A stretch of 64,000 bases of DNA from Dolomitihabitans soli. GTDB lineage: Bacteria > Actinomycetota > Actinomycetes > Streptosporangiales > Streptosporangiaceae. The translations under genes were made by a program, and so were the position numbers. The notes beneath the pieces are model-generated. The model ran no database searches. It had not been told where the DNA came from and saw only the letters and a list, made by a program, of their open reading frames with translations. Below, piece after piece: positions 8,380-17,067 of this stretch (positions within the stretch are counted from its first letter, which is position 1; each line of letters starts with the position of its first letter). The stretch lies in contig NZ_JAKNTW010000010.1 of the NCBI RefSeq assembly GCF_022213955.1, forward strand, positions 310,001 to 374,000, in the 5' to 3' direction.

Positions 8380-11300
8380 CTATCCGCCCTCGCCGAACCT
8401 GATGGCAGCCGCCGGGCAGACGCCCGACGGAATGACCGGCCGTACGGCGAGCAGGTCCCTGGCCCGTTCCCTGGCGAGGTTCCAGCCGTTCCAGGGGTCG
8501 GGTTCGGCGAGCCCGTTGGCGGCCACGACGTCGGCGAGCACGCAGCTCCGTTCGGGTTCGGGCAGCTTGTCCAGCGCGGAGACGGCCTCAGCGCCGAGAT
8601 CGCCCAGATAGTCACTGTCCAGCCGGTCGCCCCGGATCGCGACCTGCGTCTCCGCCACCCGCAGGTCGGGGTTCCAGACGGCGAAGGAGATCAGGCCGAG
8701 CGCGGTGACCACCACCAGGGCCCTCGGCAGCCAGCCGCCGCCGCGGCGACGGGCCAGCCGTACCGCGCCCGCCACCAGGACCAGCGCGAACACCGCGCCC
8801 AGCCACATGATCGTCGCGCCCACCGAGGCCCGCAGCCTGGTGAACCCGTACACCTCGACGTAGAGGCTGAGCCGTTGCAGCGCCGACACCAGGATCACCA
8901 TGGTCAGCGCGCACAGCACGCCGAGCAGCACCGCCATCAGCCAGCGGTCCCAGCCGTTCAGCGAGATGACGCCCGCCGCGACGGCGACGATCGCCAGCAC
9001 GAACACGCTGACGACGACGAGCTGGAAGAACCCCTGCCTGGCGTAGTCGGCATAGGTGAGCCCGGCCGTCGTCAGCACCCGCTGGTCCCCGCCGAACAGG
9101 ACGGCGACCTGCACCCCGACGAACGCGGCGAAGAGCAGGTTGAGCGCGCCCAGCGGCAGCACCCACATGGTGCGGTTGACCTGGAACCCCAGCTTGGGCG
9201 CCTTGGGCTCGTTCACCGGCCGCAACCCGGCGAGCACCGCCGCAGCGACGAGCACCGCGAACAGGGCGAACACGAAGACGCGCACCGGGACCGAGTCCAA
9301 CCAGTCGGGCACGACGAGCAGATCGCTGACGAAGCCGGAGAACACCGCGTCCGCCGAGGCGAACAGCGCCCCGAACACCACCACCAGCCCCAGCGTCAGC
9401 CCCAGGCCCGCCGCGATGGGCGCCAGCCGCTTGGGCCGCCGCCGCGTCAGCGCCTTCATCGGCCCGGCCAGGAACCACGGCAGCGGGATCAGCGCCAGCG
9501 CCACCGACAGCCCGCCGGCGAGCACCCCGAGGAACCCCTGCCCCGCTCCCGAGATCGCCAGCGCCAGCACGCAGAACCCGGCGACCATCAGCGGCGCCAC
9601 CAGCCAGTCCCCGTCCAGCACCATCGCGATGGACACCAGCCCGAACCCGATCAGCCCCAGCCCCGCCGACCACCAGGTCAGCCGCTTCCACACGGCTGGC
9701 ACCGCGGCCAGTCCCACCGCCAGCACCGCGATGACGACCCCGACCCCGAACCCTCCGTACGGCACCGCCACCGCGGCCACCACCCCGACGACGGCCGCCA
9801 GCGGCAGCACCCACCACGGCGCCGTCGGCACCTCCGGCCGCGGCAGCACCGACGGCGGCACATACCCCCCGTTGGGACGCCGGGGCGCGCCACCGGGCCC
9901 ACGGGGTCCGGCGCCACCGTCCTGTCCGGCTCCGGTGGCCCGGGACACCCCCGACGCACGCGGCCCCACCGCCGACGCGGACGGGGACACCCCCAGCACG
10001 GGCACATCCACCCCCGACGCACGCGTCGTCGACGCGGGCGGGTGCGATCCGGGCGTCAAGGCAGGCGAATGCGCCAGCGGCCCGGCCGTCCGAGCGCGGA
10101 ATGCGGCGTCCTCCGCGGAGGCGGGACGAACCGGCGCCGGCCAGCTGGGGACGAGCGGTCTGGGGGACGGAACGAGCCATGCCACGCGGGTGGCACCGAA
10201 GACGGTGCCGACGAACGCACCGGCGGCCACCGACAGCAGTCCCCCCGCTGCCGCGAGCAGCCCACTCCCCATGGAGGCCATGGTGAATACCAGCACCGCC
10301 CCCGCGATCAGCCCGAGGAAGGCCCCCCCGAGCCCCATCCCGAAAGCCGCCGGCCAGTTCCGCGGGTAAGAGGTCGCCGGCGGATACGGCGGATACGGCG
10401 GGACCGGAGCCGGCCGCCCAGGTGCCTCGCCCGGCGGCCGGCTCCCGTGGCCGCCACCGGAGGCGTGTTCCGGCGCGTCGCCGGCGGAGTCACCCGGGGA
10501 AGGAACCCCCACCGGCGTGCCAGGAGTGCCCGCCTGCGGCCCGGTCGTCCCCTCGTCCTTCCCATCGCGCCCTTCGCTCGTGAGCGCGTCCGGCTCTCCG
10601 GTCAGCACCACCCCCTGGGCTCCAGGCGAACCGGCGGCACTCTCCGGGACGCCATCAGACATTCCCTCGGCATGAACCTCACCCGGGCCCTCCTTCTGGG
10701 GGGCAGGTGTCGGCGTTGTCATGACGATCCTTCCTGGAAGATCGACCACCATCTGGCAGCCGGCACGTTCGGCGATCCGGATCGAACCGCCGTGCAGTTC
10801 GACGATCTCCTTGACGATGGCGAGCCCGAGCCCCGCGCCCCCGGCGTCCGCGGCTCTCGCGGCGTCCAGACGGGAGAACCGCTCGAAGACCCGCGCGTGG
10901 TCACCGGCGGGGATCCCGGGCCCTTGGTCCCCGACCTCGATCCGCACACCGGCTCCGGCCTCGGCGGCGGAGACGACGATCAACCCGCCGGGCGGGCTGT
11001 GCCGCACGGCGTTGTCGAGGAGGTTGGCCAGCACGCGGGCGAGCAGCGCCGGGTCGGCTCGCACGGTGAGGGCGGCCGGGGCCTCGCACCGCAGGGTCAC
11101 GTCGTCGCGGGCCAGGCCGGCCTCGCGGACGGCCTGGCCGAGCAGGGGTTCGACGCTGACGGACTCGGGTTCGAGCAGCAGCGCGCCGGAGTCGATCCTG
11201 GACAGGTCGAGGAGCTGGGCGACGAGCCGGCCGAGGCGTTCGGTCTGGGCGAGTGCGGTGCCGAGGGTCTGCGGGTCGGGCGTGGAGACGCCGTCCACCA

Positions 11301-11724
11301 GGTTCTCCAGTACGGCGCGCAGGGCCGTGATGGGCGTGCGCAGCTCGTGGGAGACGTTGGCGACGAGTTCCCTGCGCTGCCGGTCCACCTCGCCCAGGTC
11401 GGTCGCCATCGCGTTGAAGGCTCTGGCCAGCTCGCCGACCTCGTCCCTGGAGGTGGCCCGCACGCGCTGGCCGTACCTGCCCTTGGCGATGGTCTGCGCG
11501 GCGGCGGCCATCTCGCGCAGCGGCCTGATCATGCCGCGGGCCAGGAGCTGGACCATGAGCAGGGCCAGCACCGCGGCGACGGCGACGCGGACGTTGCGGT
11601 CGATGCCGGCGTTGATGCCCACCTCGTTGACGAGGAACGCGGCGGCGACGGCCAGCAGGATCACCAGCCCGAGCTTGATCTTTATCCGGCCGAGAAAATC
11701 GAGAGGTCTCATCGGATCACGCAT
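8380..11724 (-). CDS. Sensor histidine kinase fused in frame to a DUF4173 membrane protein
   Basis: One uninterrupted frame of about 1114 residues. Residues 1-330 form a complete HAMP-type kinase: two membrane helices, HAMP (MIRPLREMAAAAQTIAKG), phospho-acceptor VSHELRTPIT, N-box LLDNAVRHSP, G-boxes GDQGPGIP and GAGLGLAIV. A Pro/Gly/Ser-rich low-complexity stretch then leads into a polytopic DUF4173/DUF4153-like domain of about 10 membrane segments, ending in a soluble Trp/Arg-containing tail. An internal ATG at 10722 in the same frame has its own Shine-Dalgarno (AGGAAGG, 6-nt spacing), so a separate 780-residue DUF4173 protein may also be made. The response regulator gene lies 34 bp upstream. 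The start could also be ATG 11712. Confidence 0.85.
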   Translation of the reverse strand: MRDPMRPLDFLGRIKIKLGLVILLAVAAAFLVNEVGINAGIDRNVRVAVAAVLALLMVQLLARGMIRPLREMAAAAQTIAKGRYGQRVRATSRDEVGELARAFNAMATDLGEVDRQRRELVANVSHELRTPITALRAVLENLVDGVSTPDPQTLGTALAQTERLGRLVAQLLDLSRIDSGALLLEPESVSVEPLLGQAVREAGLARDDVTLRCEAPAALTVRADPALLARVLANLLDNAVRHSPPGGLIVVSAAEAGAGVRIEVGDQGPGIPAGDHARVFERFSRLDAARAADAGGAGLGLAIVKEIVELHGGSIRIAERAGCQMVVDLPGRIVMTTPTPAPQKEGPGEVHAEGMSDGVPESAAGSPGAQGVVLTGEPDALTSEGRDGKDEGTTGPQAGTPGTPVGVPSPGDSAGDAPEHASGGGHGSRPPGEAPGRPAPVPPYPPYPPATSYPRNWPAAFGMGLGGAFLGLIAGAVLVFTMASMGSGLLAAAGGLLSVAAGAFVGTVFGATRVAWLVPSPRPLVPSWPAPVRPASAEDAAFRARTAGPLAHSPALTPGSHPPASTTRASGVDVPVLGVSPSASAVGPRASGVSRATGAGQDGGAGPRGPGGAPRRPNGGYVPPSVLPRPEVPTAPWWVLPLAAVVGVVAAVAVPYGGFGVGVVIAVLAVGLAAVPAVWKRLTWWSAGLGLIGFGLVSIAMVLDGDWLVAPLMVAGFCVLALAISGAGQGFLGVLAGGLSVALALIPLPWFLAGPMKALTRRRPKRLAPIAAGLGLTLGLVVVFGALFASADAVFSGFVSDLLVVPDWLDSVPVRVFVFALFAVLVAAAVLAGLRPVNEPKAPKLGFQVNRTMWVLPLGALNLLFAAFVGVQVAVLFGGDQRVLTTAGLTYADYARQGFFQLVVVSVFVLAIVAVAAGVISLNGWDRWLMAVLLGVLCALTMVILVSALQRLSLYVEVYGFTRLRASVGATIMWLGAVFALVLVAGAVRLARRRGGGWLPRALVVVTALGLISFAVWNPDLRVAETQVAIRGDRLDSDYLGDLGAEAVSALDKLPEPERSCVLADVVAANGLAEPDPWNGWNLARERARDLLAVRPVIPSGVCPAAAIRFGEGG
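10729..10735 (-). promoter_or_regulatory. Internal Shine-Dalgarno for the DUF4173 half of the fused frame
   Basis: On the minus strand AGGAAGG sits 6 nt before an in-frame ATG (10722-10720, protein start MTTPTPAPQ). This falls exactly at the end of the kinase ATPase domain (MVVDLPGRIV). It suggests that two ancestral genes have merged, or that the second product is still translated independently. Confidence 0.5.
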
Positions 11725-11758
11725 CGCCTGGTTTGGACTGTCATGGATTCGAGGTGGT

Positions 11759-12451
11759 TCAAACTGATTTGGCCAGGGCGTAACCGACACCGTGCACCGT
11801 GCGCACGACGTCCGGCCCGAGTTTCCTGCGCAGCGCGCGGACATGGCTGTCGACCGTGCGGGTGGCGGCGGCCTCGGAGAAGCCCCAGATGTCGGCCAGC
11901 AGCCGTTCCCGCTCGTAGACCTGGCCGGGACGTTCGGCCAGCCGGCGCAGCAGGTCGAACTCGGTCCGGGTGAGGTGCGCCTCCCGCCCGCCCACGAACA
12001 CCCGGCGCTCGGCCGTGTCGATCTCGACCTGACCGACCCTGATCACCGTGTCCTCGGCGGCGAGCTGCACCGCGCGCTCGACCCGCCGCAGCAGCGCGTG
12101 CACCCGGGCGACCAGCTCCCGCATGCTGAACGGCTTGGTCATGTAGTCGTCGGCGCCGACGCCGAGCCCGACGAGCAGGTCGGTCTCCTCGCTGAGCGCC
12201 GTCAGCATCAGCACGGGCACCGGCCTGGCCGCCTGCATCCTGCGGCACACCTCCAGCCCGTCGAGCCCGGGAAGCAGCCGATCGAGCACCACCACGTCGG
12301 GCTCCATCTTCGCGTACGCCGTCAGGGCCCGCTCACCGTCCCCCTCCACCCGCACCACGAACCCCTCGGCCAGCAGCCTGTCGCGTACGGCGTGCGCGAT
12401 GGTCTCATCATCCTCGATGAGCAGAATGCTGCGCGGTTGCGGGTTCGACAT
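11759..12451 (-). CDS. OmpR/PhoB family response regulator
   Basis: This 230-residue regulator has an N-terminal receiver domain (LLIEDDETIAHAV with the acidic pair, phospho-acceptor Asp in DVVVLDRLLPGLDG near residue 55, Thr in MLTALSE, Lys in TKPF) and a C-terminal winged helix (LTRTEFDLLRRLAERPG, VDSHVRALRRKLG). It would be phosphorylated by the kinase half of the downstream fused gene and bind DNA as a dimer. Its start ATG 12451 is 33 bp from an A/T-containing intergenic region that probably holds the operon promoter. Confidence 0.94.
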   Translation of the reverse strand: MSNPQPRSILLIEDDETIAHAVRDRLLAEGFVVRVEGDGERALTAYAKMEPDVVVLDRLLPGLDGLEVCRRMQAARPVPVLMLTALSEETDLLVGLGVGADDYMTKPFSMRELVARVHALLRRVERAVQLAAEDTVIRVGQVEIDTAERRVFVGGREAHLTRTEFDLLRRLAERPGQVYERERLLADIWGFSEAAATRTVDSHVRALRRKLGPDVVRTVHGVGYALAKSV

Positions 12452-12514
12452 GCTCGGCAGCCTAGAACGCCCCTGTGCAGATAGCCCTAACCGGTATGTG
12501 AAGATGCGGTGCAG

Positions 12515-14545
12515 CTAGTCGACGACGATCCCGCCGGGCAGCCCGCTCACGACGGCCCGCCCCGCCCGGTCCACCGCCACCTCGACCTCGGCGCCCGCCA
12601 CCCGCAGACCGCGTACGGACAGCGCTCCCAGGGGCGCCCCCGGGAGCGGGCGCAGCGCGACGCGGCCGGCCGGGACGTCAGGGTGCAGACCCACGGCGGT
12701 GTGCACGATCGCCACCGCGGCGGCGGCCGACCACGCCTGGGGCCGGCAGGACGCGGGGTAGGGCACGGGTCTGCCGAGCGGCTCCCGGTCGGCGCCCGAG
12801 TACAGCTCGGGCAGCCGGTAGGCGAACGCCTCCCCGGCGGCCAGCAACGACTCCGCGAGGCGCGCGGCGGGCTCGCCGTACCCCGCCCTGGCCAGCGCGG
12901 CGAGCACGATGGCCGTGTCGTGCGTCCAGACGGAGCCGCAGTGATAGGACATCGGGCTGAACGCGCGGTCTCCGGCCGACATCGTGCGCAGACCGAAGCC
13001 GCCCGACATCTCCGGCGCGGACAGCCGCGCGGCGACCTCGTCCGATTCGCCGGGCGACAGCAGCCCGGTGCCGAGAAGGTGGCCGATGTTGCTGGTCAGC
13101 GAGTCGACCGGGCGCTCGTCGCCGTCGAGCGCCAGCGCGGGATGCCGTCCGTGCGGCGTCCGCACCCAGAACCGGTCCCGGAACCGGACGGCCAGCGCCG
13201 CCGCGTACTCCCGCCAGCGGCCCGCCCCCCGCCGCCCGAACGCCTCCAGCAGCGCCGCCCCGTGCAGCGCCGCCTGGTAGGCGTAGCCCTGCACCTCCGC
13301 CAGCGCGATCGGCGGCTTCGCCCGCCGCCCGTCGTGGAACCTGACGGCGTCACCGGAGTCCTTCCAGCCCTGGTTGGCCAGTCCCAGCCCGGCCGGGTCG
13401 ACATACGCCACGAAACCGTCGTGGCGGCCGAGCCAGCCGAGCGCCGCCTCCAGGTTCGGCAGCAGCGCGGTGACCTCCTCGGTGGGCATCCCCCACCGCC
13501 AGGCGTCGTGCAGCAGGCTGATCCAGAGCGGGGTGGCGTCGATGGTCCCGTAGTAGACGCCGGGCAGCCGGAGGGTGCCGCTCCGGCCGGTCAGGACGAA
13601 CTCGCCGCGCCTCAGTTCATGCATGATCTTGCCGGGCTCCTCGGCGGACCGCGGGTCGAACCGGGTGCCCTGGCGGCGGGCCAGCACCCGCAGCGTGCTC
13701 GCCGCGAGTTCGGTGCCCAGCGGGAGCATCATCCGGGCGGCCCAGATGGCGTCCCTGCCGAACAGCGTGAGGTACCAGGGCACGCCCGCCCCGAGGAACG
13801 TGTCGCCCGCGGCGTCCGACATCCGGAGCGAGCGCAGGTCGTCGAGCGACCGCTGGAGCAGCCGCGCCACCCGCCGGTCGGCACCCGTCACGACCGGCGA
13901 CCCCCATTCCACCTCGCGCCGGGCCCCCGCCACCACGGCCCCCGGATCGGTCACCGCCACCTCCCACCGCAGCGCGGCCCGTTCCCCGGGCGCGACCACG
14001 ACCTCCCACACCAGCGCGCTCCCCTCGGCCCGCGCCGCCTCCCCCACGGCCGCCACCCGAATGTCCCCCTCCCCCCAGACCAGCCGCCCGCCCCCCGAAC
14101 CCGCCACCGGTACGGCAGAGCCCGCGAAACCCGACTTGACCCGGTCGATCGGTGCGAAGTCGCAGGCCAGCTCCATCGAGACGGCAGCCGTGACCGGGGC
14201 GGCGGCGGCCGAGACGATCTCGATCGTCTCGCTCATCCCGCCGGCCACCACCTCCCGCACCCGCTCCACCCGGACGGTCGGATCCGGCCCGTCGTCTCCC
14301 AGCCACCGCAGGATCGACACGAAACGCGTCACGCCCGGCCCCGTCGCGGCCTCGGCGACCGCCTCCGGCTCCTTACCGTCGACGAGCAGCCTGGCCTGCG
14401 ACAACACCCGCGTGTCGGCGTGGAAGAGGCCGTGCGCGCCCGCCGCCCTGAGCTGCCCGTCACGCCCGCCGACCGCGGTCGTCGGGGCCATCACGGTGCT
14501 GACGAGATCATGCAGGGACGGCTGGAACCGGCGGCGCACGGACAT
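12515..14545 (-). CDS. Glycogen debranching N-terminal domain / amylo-alpha-1,6-glucosidase-like protein
   Basis: This 676-residue protein has an N-terminal GDE_N_bis-type beta-sandwich (SLHDLVSTVMAPTTAVGG, HGLFHADTRVLS) and a C-terminal (alpha/alpha)6 barrel with GVPWYLTLFGRDAIW, YYGTIDATPLWI and NQGWKDSGDAV, hallmarks of amylo-1,6-glucosidase-like enzymes. The conserved acidic residues of the barrel (GRDA, KDSGD) are present. It probably acts on alpha-glucan side branches or related oligosaccharides in the cytoplasm, because no signal peptide is evident. ATG 14545 is selected because GAAGGTGGAGGG lies immediately upstream; a longer frame to 14650 overlaps the neighbouring gene. Confidence 0.88.
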   Translation of the reverse strand: MSVRRRFQPSLHDLVSTVMAPTTAVGGRDGQLRAAGAHGLFHADTRVLSQARLLVDGKEPEAVAEAATGPGVTRFVSILRWLGDDGPDPTVRVERVREVVAGGMSETIEIVSAAAAPVTAAVSMELACDFAPIDRVKSGFAGSAVPVAGSGGGRLVWGEGDIRVAAVGEAARAEGSALVWEVVVAPGERAALRWEVAVTDPGAVVAGARREVEWGSPVVTGADRRVARLLQRSLDDLRSLRMSDAAGDTFLGAGVPWYLTLFGRDAIWAARMMLPLGTELAASTLRVLARRQGTRFDPRSAEEPGKIMHELRRGEFVLTGRSGTLRLPGVYYGTIDATPLWISLLHDAWRWGMPTEEVTALLPNLEAALGWLGRHDGFVAYVDPAGLGLANQGWKDSGDAVRFHDGRRAKPPIALAEVQGYAYQAALHGAALLEAFGRRGAGRWREYAAALAVRFRDRFWVRTPHGRHPALALDGDERPVDSLTSNIGHLLGTGLLSPGESDEVAARLSAPEMSGGFGLRTMSAGDRAFSPMSYHCGSVWTHDTAIVLAALARAGYGEPAARLAESLLAAGEAFAYRLPELYSGADREPLGRPVPYPASCRPQAWSAAAAVAIVHTAVGLHPDVPAGRVALRPLPGAPLGALSVRGLRVAGAEVEVAVDRAGRAVVSGLPGGIVVD

Positions 14546-14576
14546 CCCTCCACCTTCGCCGCCGCTCAGCCCGTTG

Positions 14577-15113
14577 TCATGCGACCACGCGCGCGAGCAG
14601 CCGCCGATCCTCAACCGCGAGCTGCCGCTGGAGCCGGCTCGCCCGGACAAGGGAGTCCGCGACCTCGCACACCCGGGCGATCTCGACGTCCGCGCACGAC
14701 ATCTCGGCCAGCCGGTGTTCGTTCAGCCACCGCACGACCTCGGCCCAGGAGTACAGACTCACCCGGGGCCGCCGGATCCTGGGCGCCGGAAAGCCCCCCG
14801 GCCCACGGCGGCCCACCGCCCAGTGGTCGGCGGTGGCGAACGTCCTGCCCGCCCGCTCCGCGATCTCCGCGAGGGTGACCAGATCCTCGCTGACCGTGGT
14901 CACCTCCACGCCGGCGGTCCTCCCCTGGGCGATCGCCGAAGCCACCGCCTGGACCGCCGTATCGGCCTCACGATCGAAGGAGGCGATACCGGGGCCGCCG
15001 GTGCCGGGATCCAGTGAGACGGTCGCGTCATCCCATCCGGCCTCGTAGAGGGCGTCGATCACATCGTCACCAGCGGGTGCGATGAATCCCAGCTCGAACG
15101 CGTATACCGGCAT
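14577..15113 (-). CDS. Hypothetical partner protein of the HicA-like gene
   Basis: This 178-residue acidic soluble protein has a predicted alpha/beta N-terminal half (PVYAFELGFIAPAGDDVIDALYEAG), a possible helix-turn-helix-like segment (LAEIAERAGRTFATADHWAVG) and a C-terminal helix. The tail AVEDRRLLARVVA is Arg-rich. A Shine-Dalgarno GGGAGGAG precedes ATG 15113, and the stop of the upstream HicA-like gene lies only 5 bp away, so the two are one operon. The arrangement suggests a toxin-antitoxin-type pair with this protein as DNA-binding antitoxin. That is an inference; the HTH call is weak. Confidence 0.65.
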   Translation of the reverse strand: MPVYAFELGFIAPAGDDVIDALYEAGWDDATVSLDPGTGGPGIASFDREADTAVQAVASAIAQGRTAGVEVTTVSEDLVTLAEIAERAGRTFATADHWAVGRRGPGGFPAPRIRRPRVSLYSWAEVVRWLNEHRLAEMSCADVEIARVCEVADSLVRASRLQRQLAVEDRRLLARVVA

Positions 15114-15117
15114 ACGA

Positions 15118-15360
15118 TCACTCTCCTCCCGTGCCATCCGGATCACGGTGACACTGCTCGACGAGGCGCCGGAGCCGTCTCGCATGGCCCTCGGGAGATC
15201 TCGGAGTCGACCAGATCGAGGTCGGGGGCCTGCACCCCTCGTGTCCACCAGGACAACGCGCTCGTCCCCATGCATGCCCTCCTGATCTTTCGACCGTCCA
15301 CCCGGCTGCGATCATGTCATCGACCGCGGCACGGATCTCCTTGTTCGGATGCCGATCCAT
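15118..15360 (-). CDS. HicA-like small protein
   Basis: This 80-residue basic protein contains the dsRBD-like HicA pattern: an N-terminal helix (NKEIRAAVDDMIAAGW), a beta hairpin with the key glycine-histidine pair (TVERSGGHAWGRARCP; HicA toxins use a G-x-H or S-x-H catalytic His), then a WSTPRSPEGHARRLRRLV helix. Similar proteins are common in actinomycetes. It is first in a two-gene operon with the 178-residue protein. Partner size and order are unusual for classical hicAB, so a HicA-fold nuclease with a non-HicB partner is a reasonable reading. Confidence 0.65.
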   Translation of the reverse strand: MDRHPNKEIRAAVDDMIAAGWTVERSGGHAWGRARCPGGHEGCRPPTSIWSTPRSPEGHARRLRRLVEQCHRDPDGTGGE

Positions 15361-15510
15361 GTAGAGATAATCCTACAACAAGGCCGTTCACGTCACGCAA
15401 AGTAGATGATCCACCGCTGTCAGTAATGGAGCGGCAAAGCTGCCAGGTGGCTCGAATGGTGGTTAGTGGCTATTTTGCTATGGGCCACAGACGTCGGACG
15501 GGAGAGTCCA
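15361..15510. promoter_or_regulatory. Divergent intergenic region upstream of the kinase cassette
   Basis: This 150-bp region between the HicA-like operon (leftward) and the kinase cassette (rightward) is A/T-richer than its surroundings, for example GATAATCCTACAACAAGG and GGCTATTTTGCTATGG. It should contain promoters for both directions. I could not assign -35/-10 pairs with confidence. GGGAGAG at 15500-15506 is the likely ribosome binding site for the TTG start at 15511. Confidence 0.45.
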
Positions 15511-17064
15511 TTGATCGGCGCTCGACGGCTCGCCGGGCGGTACCGGCTGCTGAACCCTCTGGGCGAGGGAGCTCTCGGAACGGTCTGGCTGGCGGCGGAC
15601 GATGTGCTGGGCCGCGATGTCGCGGTCAAGGAGGTACGGCTCCCGCCGGGGCTGGAGGAGTCACGGCGCAGGGAGATCTGCGAAGCGGCGGTGCGCGAGG
15701 CGAACGTCGCAGCGCGGCTGAAGCATCCCTCGATCGTCACCGTGCACGACGTACTCATCGAGGACGGCAGCCCCTGGCTGGTCATGGAACTGCTGAGCGG
15801 CACGTCGCTCGCGGAGACCGTCAGGCAGCAGGGGCCGCTGCCGCCGCACCAGGTCGCCAGGGCCGGGATGCACCTGTTGTCGGCGCTGACCGTCGCGCAC
15901 GCCGCCGGAGTGGTGCACCGGGACGTCAAACCGAGCAACGTCTTCCTCACCCGGACCGGGCGCGCGGTACTCACCGACTTCGGGATGGCCGCCATCGAAG
16001 GCGAGCCGTCGGCGAACCGGACCATGCACCTGGTCGGGGCGCCCGCCTTCATCGCCCCCGAGCGGTTGCGCGGGGAGCCCGACGGACCCGCGGGCGACCT
16101 GTGGTCACTGGGCGCCACGCTCTACTTCGGGGTGGAGGGGGTCGCACCGCATCACTCCGAGTCGCCGATCAGGGTGCTGACCATGGTCCTCACCGAACCG
16201 CCCAGGCTCCCGGAGCGCGCGGGACCGCTCGGGCCGATCCTGATGCGGCTGCTCGGCTCCGAGCCCGCGGACCGCCCGCCGGCGGCCGTGACGGCCGACA
16301 TCCTGCGCGGCATCGCCGGGGTGCGACGGCAACCGCCGGACACCCCGCCGACGCCCGCCGTACGGCAGGCGGCACCGCCCGCGCCACGGCGTCGCCGTAC
16401 GGGACTGGTGCTGGCGGCGGCGGTGGCCGCGCTCGCGGCGATCGCGGCGGGGACGGCGTTCGGCGTGAACGCGGTCACCGGCACGGAGAAGGCGGCCGCG
16501 CCGAGCCCTTCGCCCACCCGGCTGAGCGAGAGCCCCGGCAAGTTCGGCATCCCGGTGAAGTTCTGCGAGACGCTCACCGCCGAGCAGGTGGGCGGTCTGG
16601 TGACCGACTCGCTGAAGAACAAGAAGGGCACGCCGAACAACAAGGGGGGATGCGAGTGGCTGGGGAAGGGGATGGGCCTGTCCGCCGAGCCGGTGGGCTT
16701 CGAGGAACAGTGGGGCTCCAGCCCGCAGCGGGCCCACGAGCGGTTCGTCAGCCAGCGGAACCTGACCATCCCCTCGGGCACGGTCGGCTGGGCCTGGCCG
16801 GAGGTGGGCGTCGCGCTGCGCTCGGCGCGGGCGACGGCGGCCGAACCGGTCTCCGGCATTGGAGACGAGGCCTACGCCTATCACCAGTACGACAACCGGT
16901 CGCATCTGAAGCTGGAGCAGAGTTCCATCGTGATGCGGGTGGACAATCTGGTGGTGGAAGTCGGCTACACCGTCATCGACGGCAAGCGTGAGGAGAAGGA
17001 CATCCGCGAGGGCGCGAGAACGGCTGCGAGATGGATCGCCCAATCGTTGCAGCGGACGGGATGA
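15511..17064 (+). CDS. Transmembrane serine/threonine protein kinase (PknB-type, catalytically intact)
   Basis: This 517-residue type I-like membrane kinase has an N-terminal catalytic domain: Gly-loop GEGALGTVW, VAVK lysine at ~40, HRDVKPSN with Asp at ~138, DFG at 156-158, APERL at ~182. After a proline-rich linker comes one membrane helix (~298-318) and an extracellular region with two conserved cysteines (FCETLT, CEWLG) resembling DUF3558 lipoprotein domains. TTG 15511 is chosen because GGGAGAG lies 4 nt upstream and the protein then begins just before the kinase core; an ATG further upstream (15480 region) lacks a ribosome site. It heads a four-gene cassette; the next start is 4 nt after its stop. 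Confidence 0.9.
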   Translation: MIGARRLAGRYRLLNPLGEGALGTVWLAADDVLGRDVAVKEVRLPPGLEESRRREICEAAVREANVAARLKHPSIVTVHDVLIEDGSPWLVMELLSGTSLAETVRQQGPLPPHQVARAGMHLLSALTVAHAAGVVHRDVKPSNVFLTRTGRAVLTDFGMAAIEGEPSANRTMHLVGAPAFIAPERLRGEPDGPAGDLWSLGATLYFGVEGVAPHHSESPIRVLTMVLTEPPRLPERAGPLGPILMRLLGSEPADRPPAAVTADILRGIAGVRRQPPDTPPTPAVRQAAPPAPRRRRTGLVLAAAVAALAAIAAGTAFGVNAVTGTEKAAAPSPSPTRLSESPGKFGIPVKFCETLTAEQVGGLVTDSLKNKKGTPNNKGGCEWLGKGMGLSAEPVGFEEQWGSSPQRAHERFVSQRNLTIPSGTVGWAWPEVGVALRSARATAAEPVSGIGDEAYAYHQYDNRSHLKLEQSSIVMRVDNLVVEVGYTVIDGKREEKDIREGARTAARWIAQSLQRTG

Positions 17065-17067
17065 TCG

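Noticed and set aside
8125-11973. Very long plus-strand open frame (over 1,200 codons)
   Set aside because: It is antisense to the kinase/DUF4173 gene and response regulator, its translation is Arg/Pro/His/Gln-rich low complexity, and it arises from GC-biased codon positions.
12509-14878. Plus-strand open frame opposite the debranching-type enzyme
   Set aside because: Low-complexity translation, antisense to a gene with clear domains.
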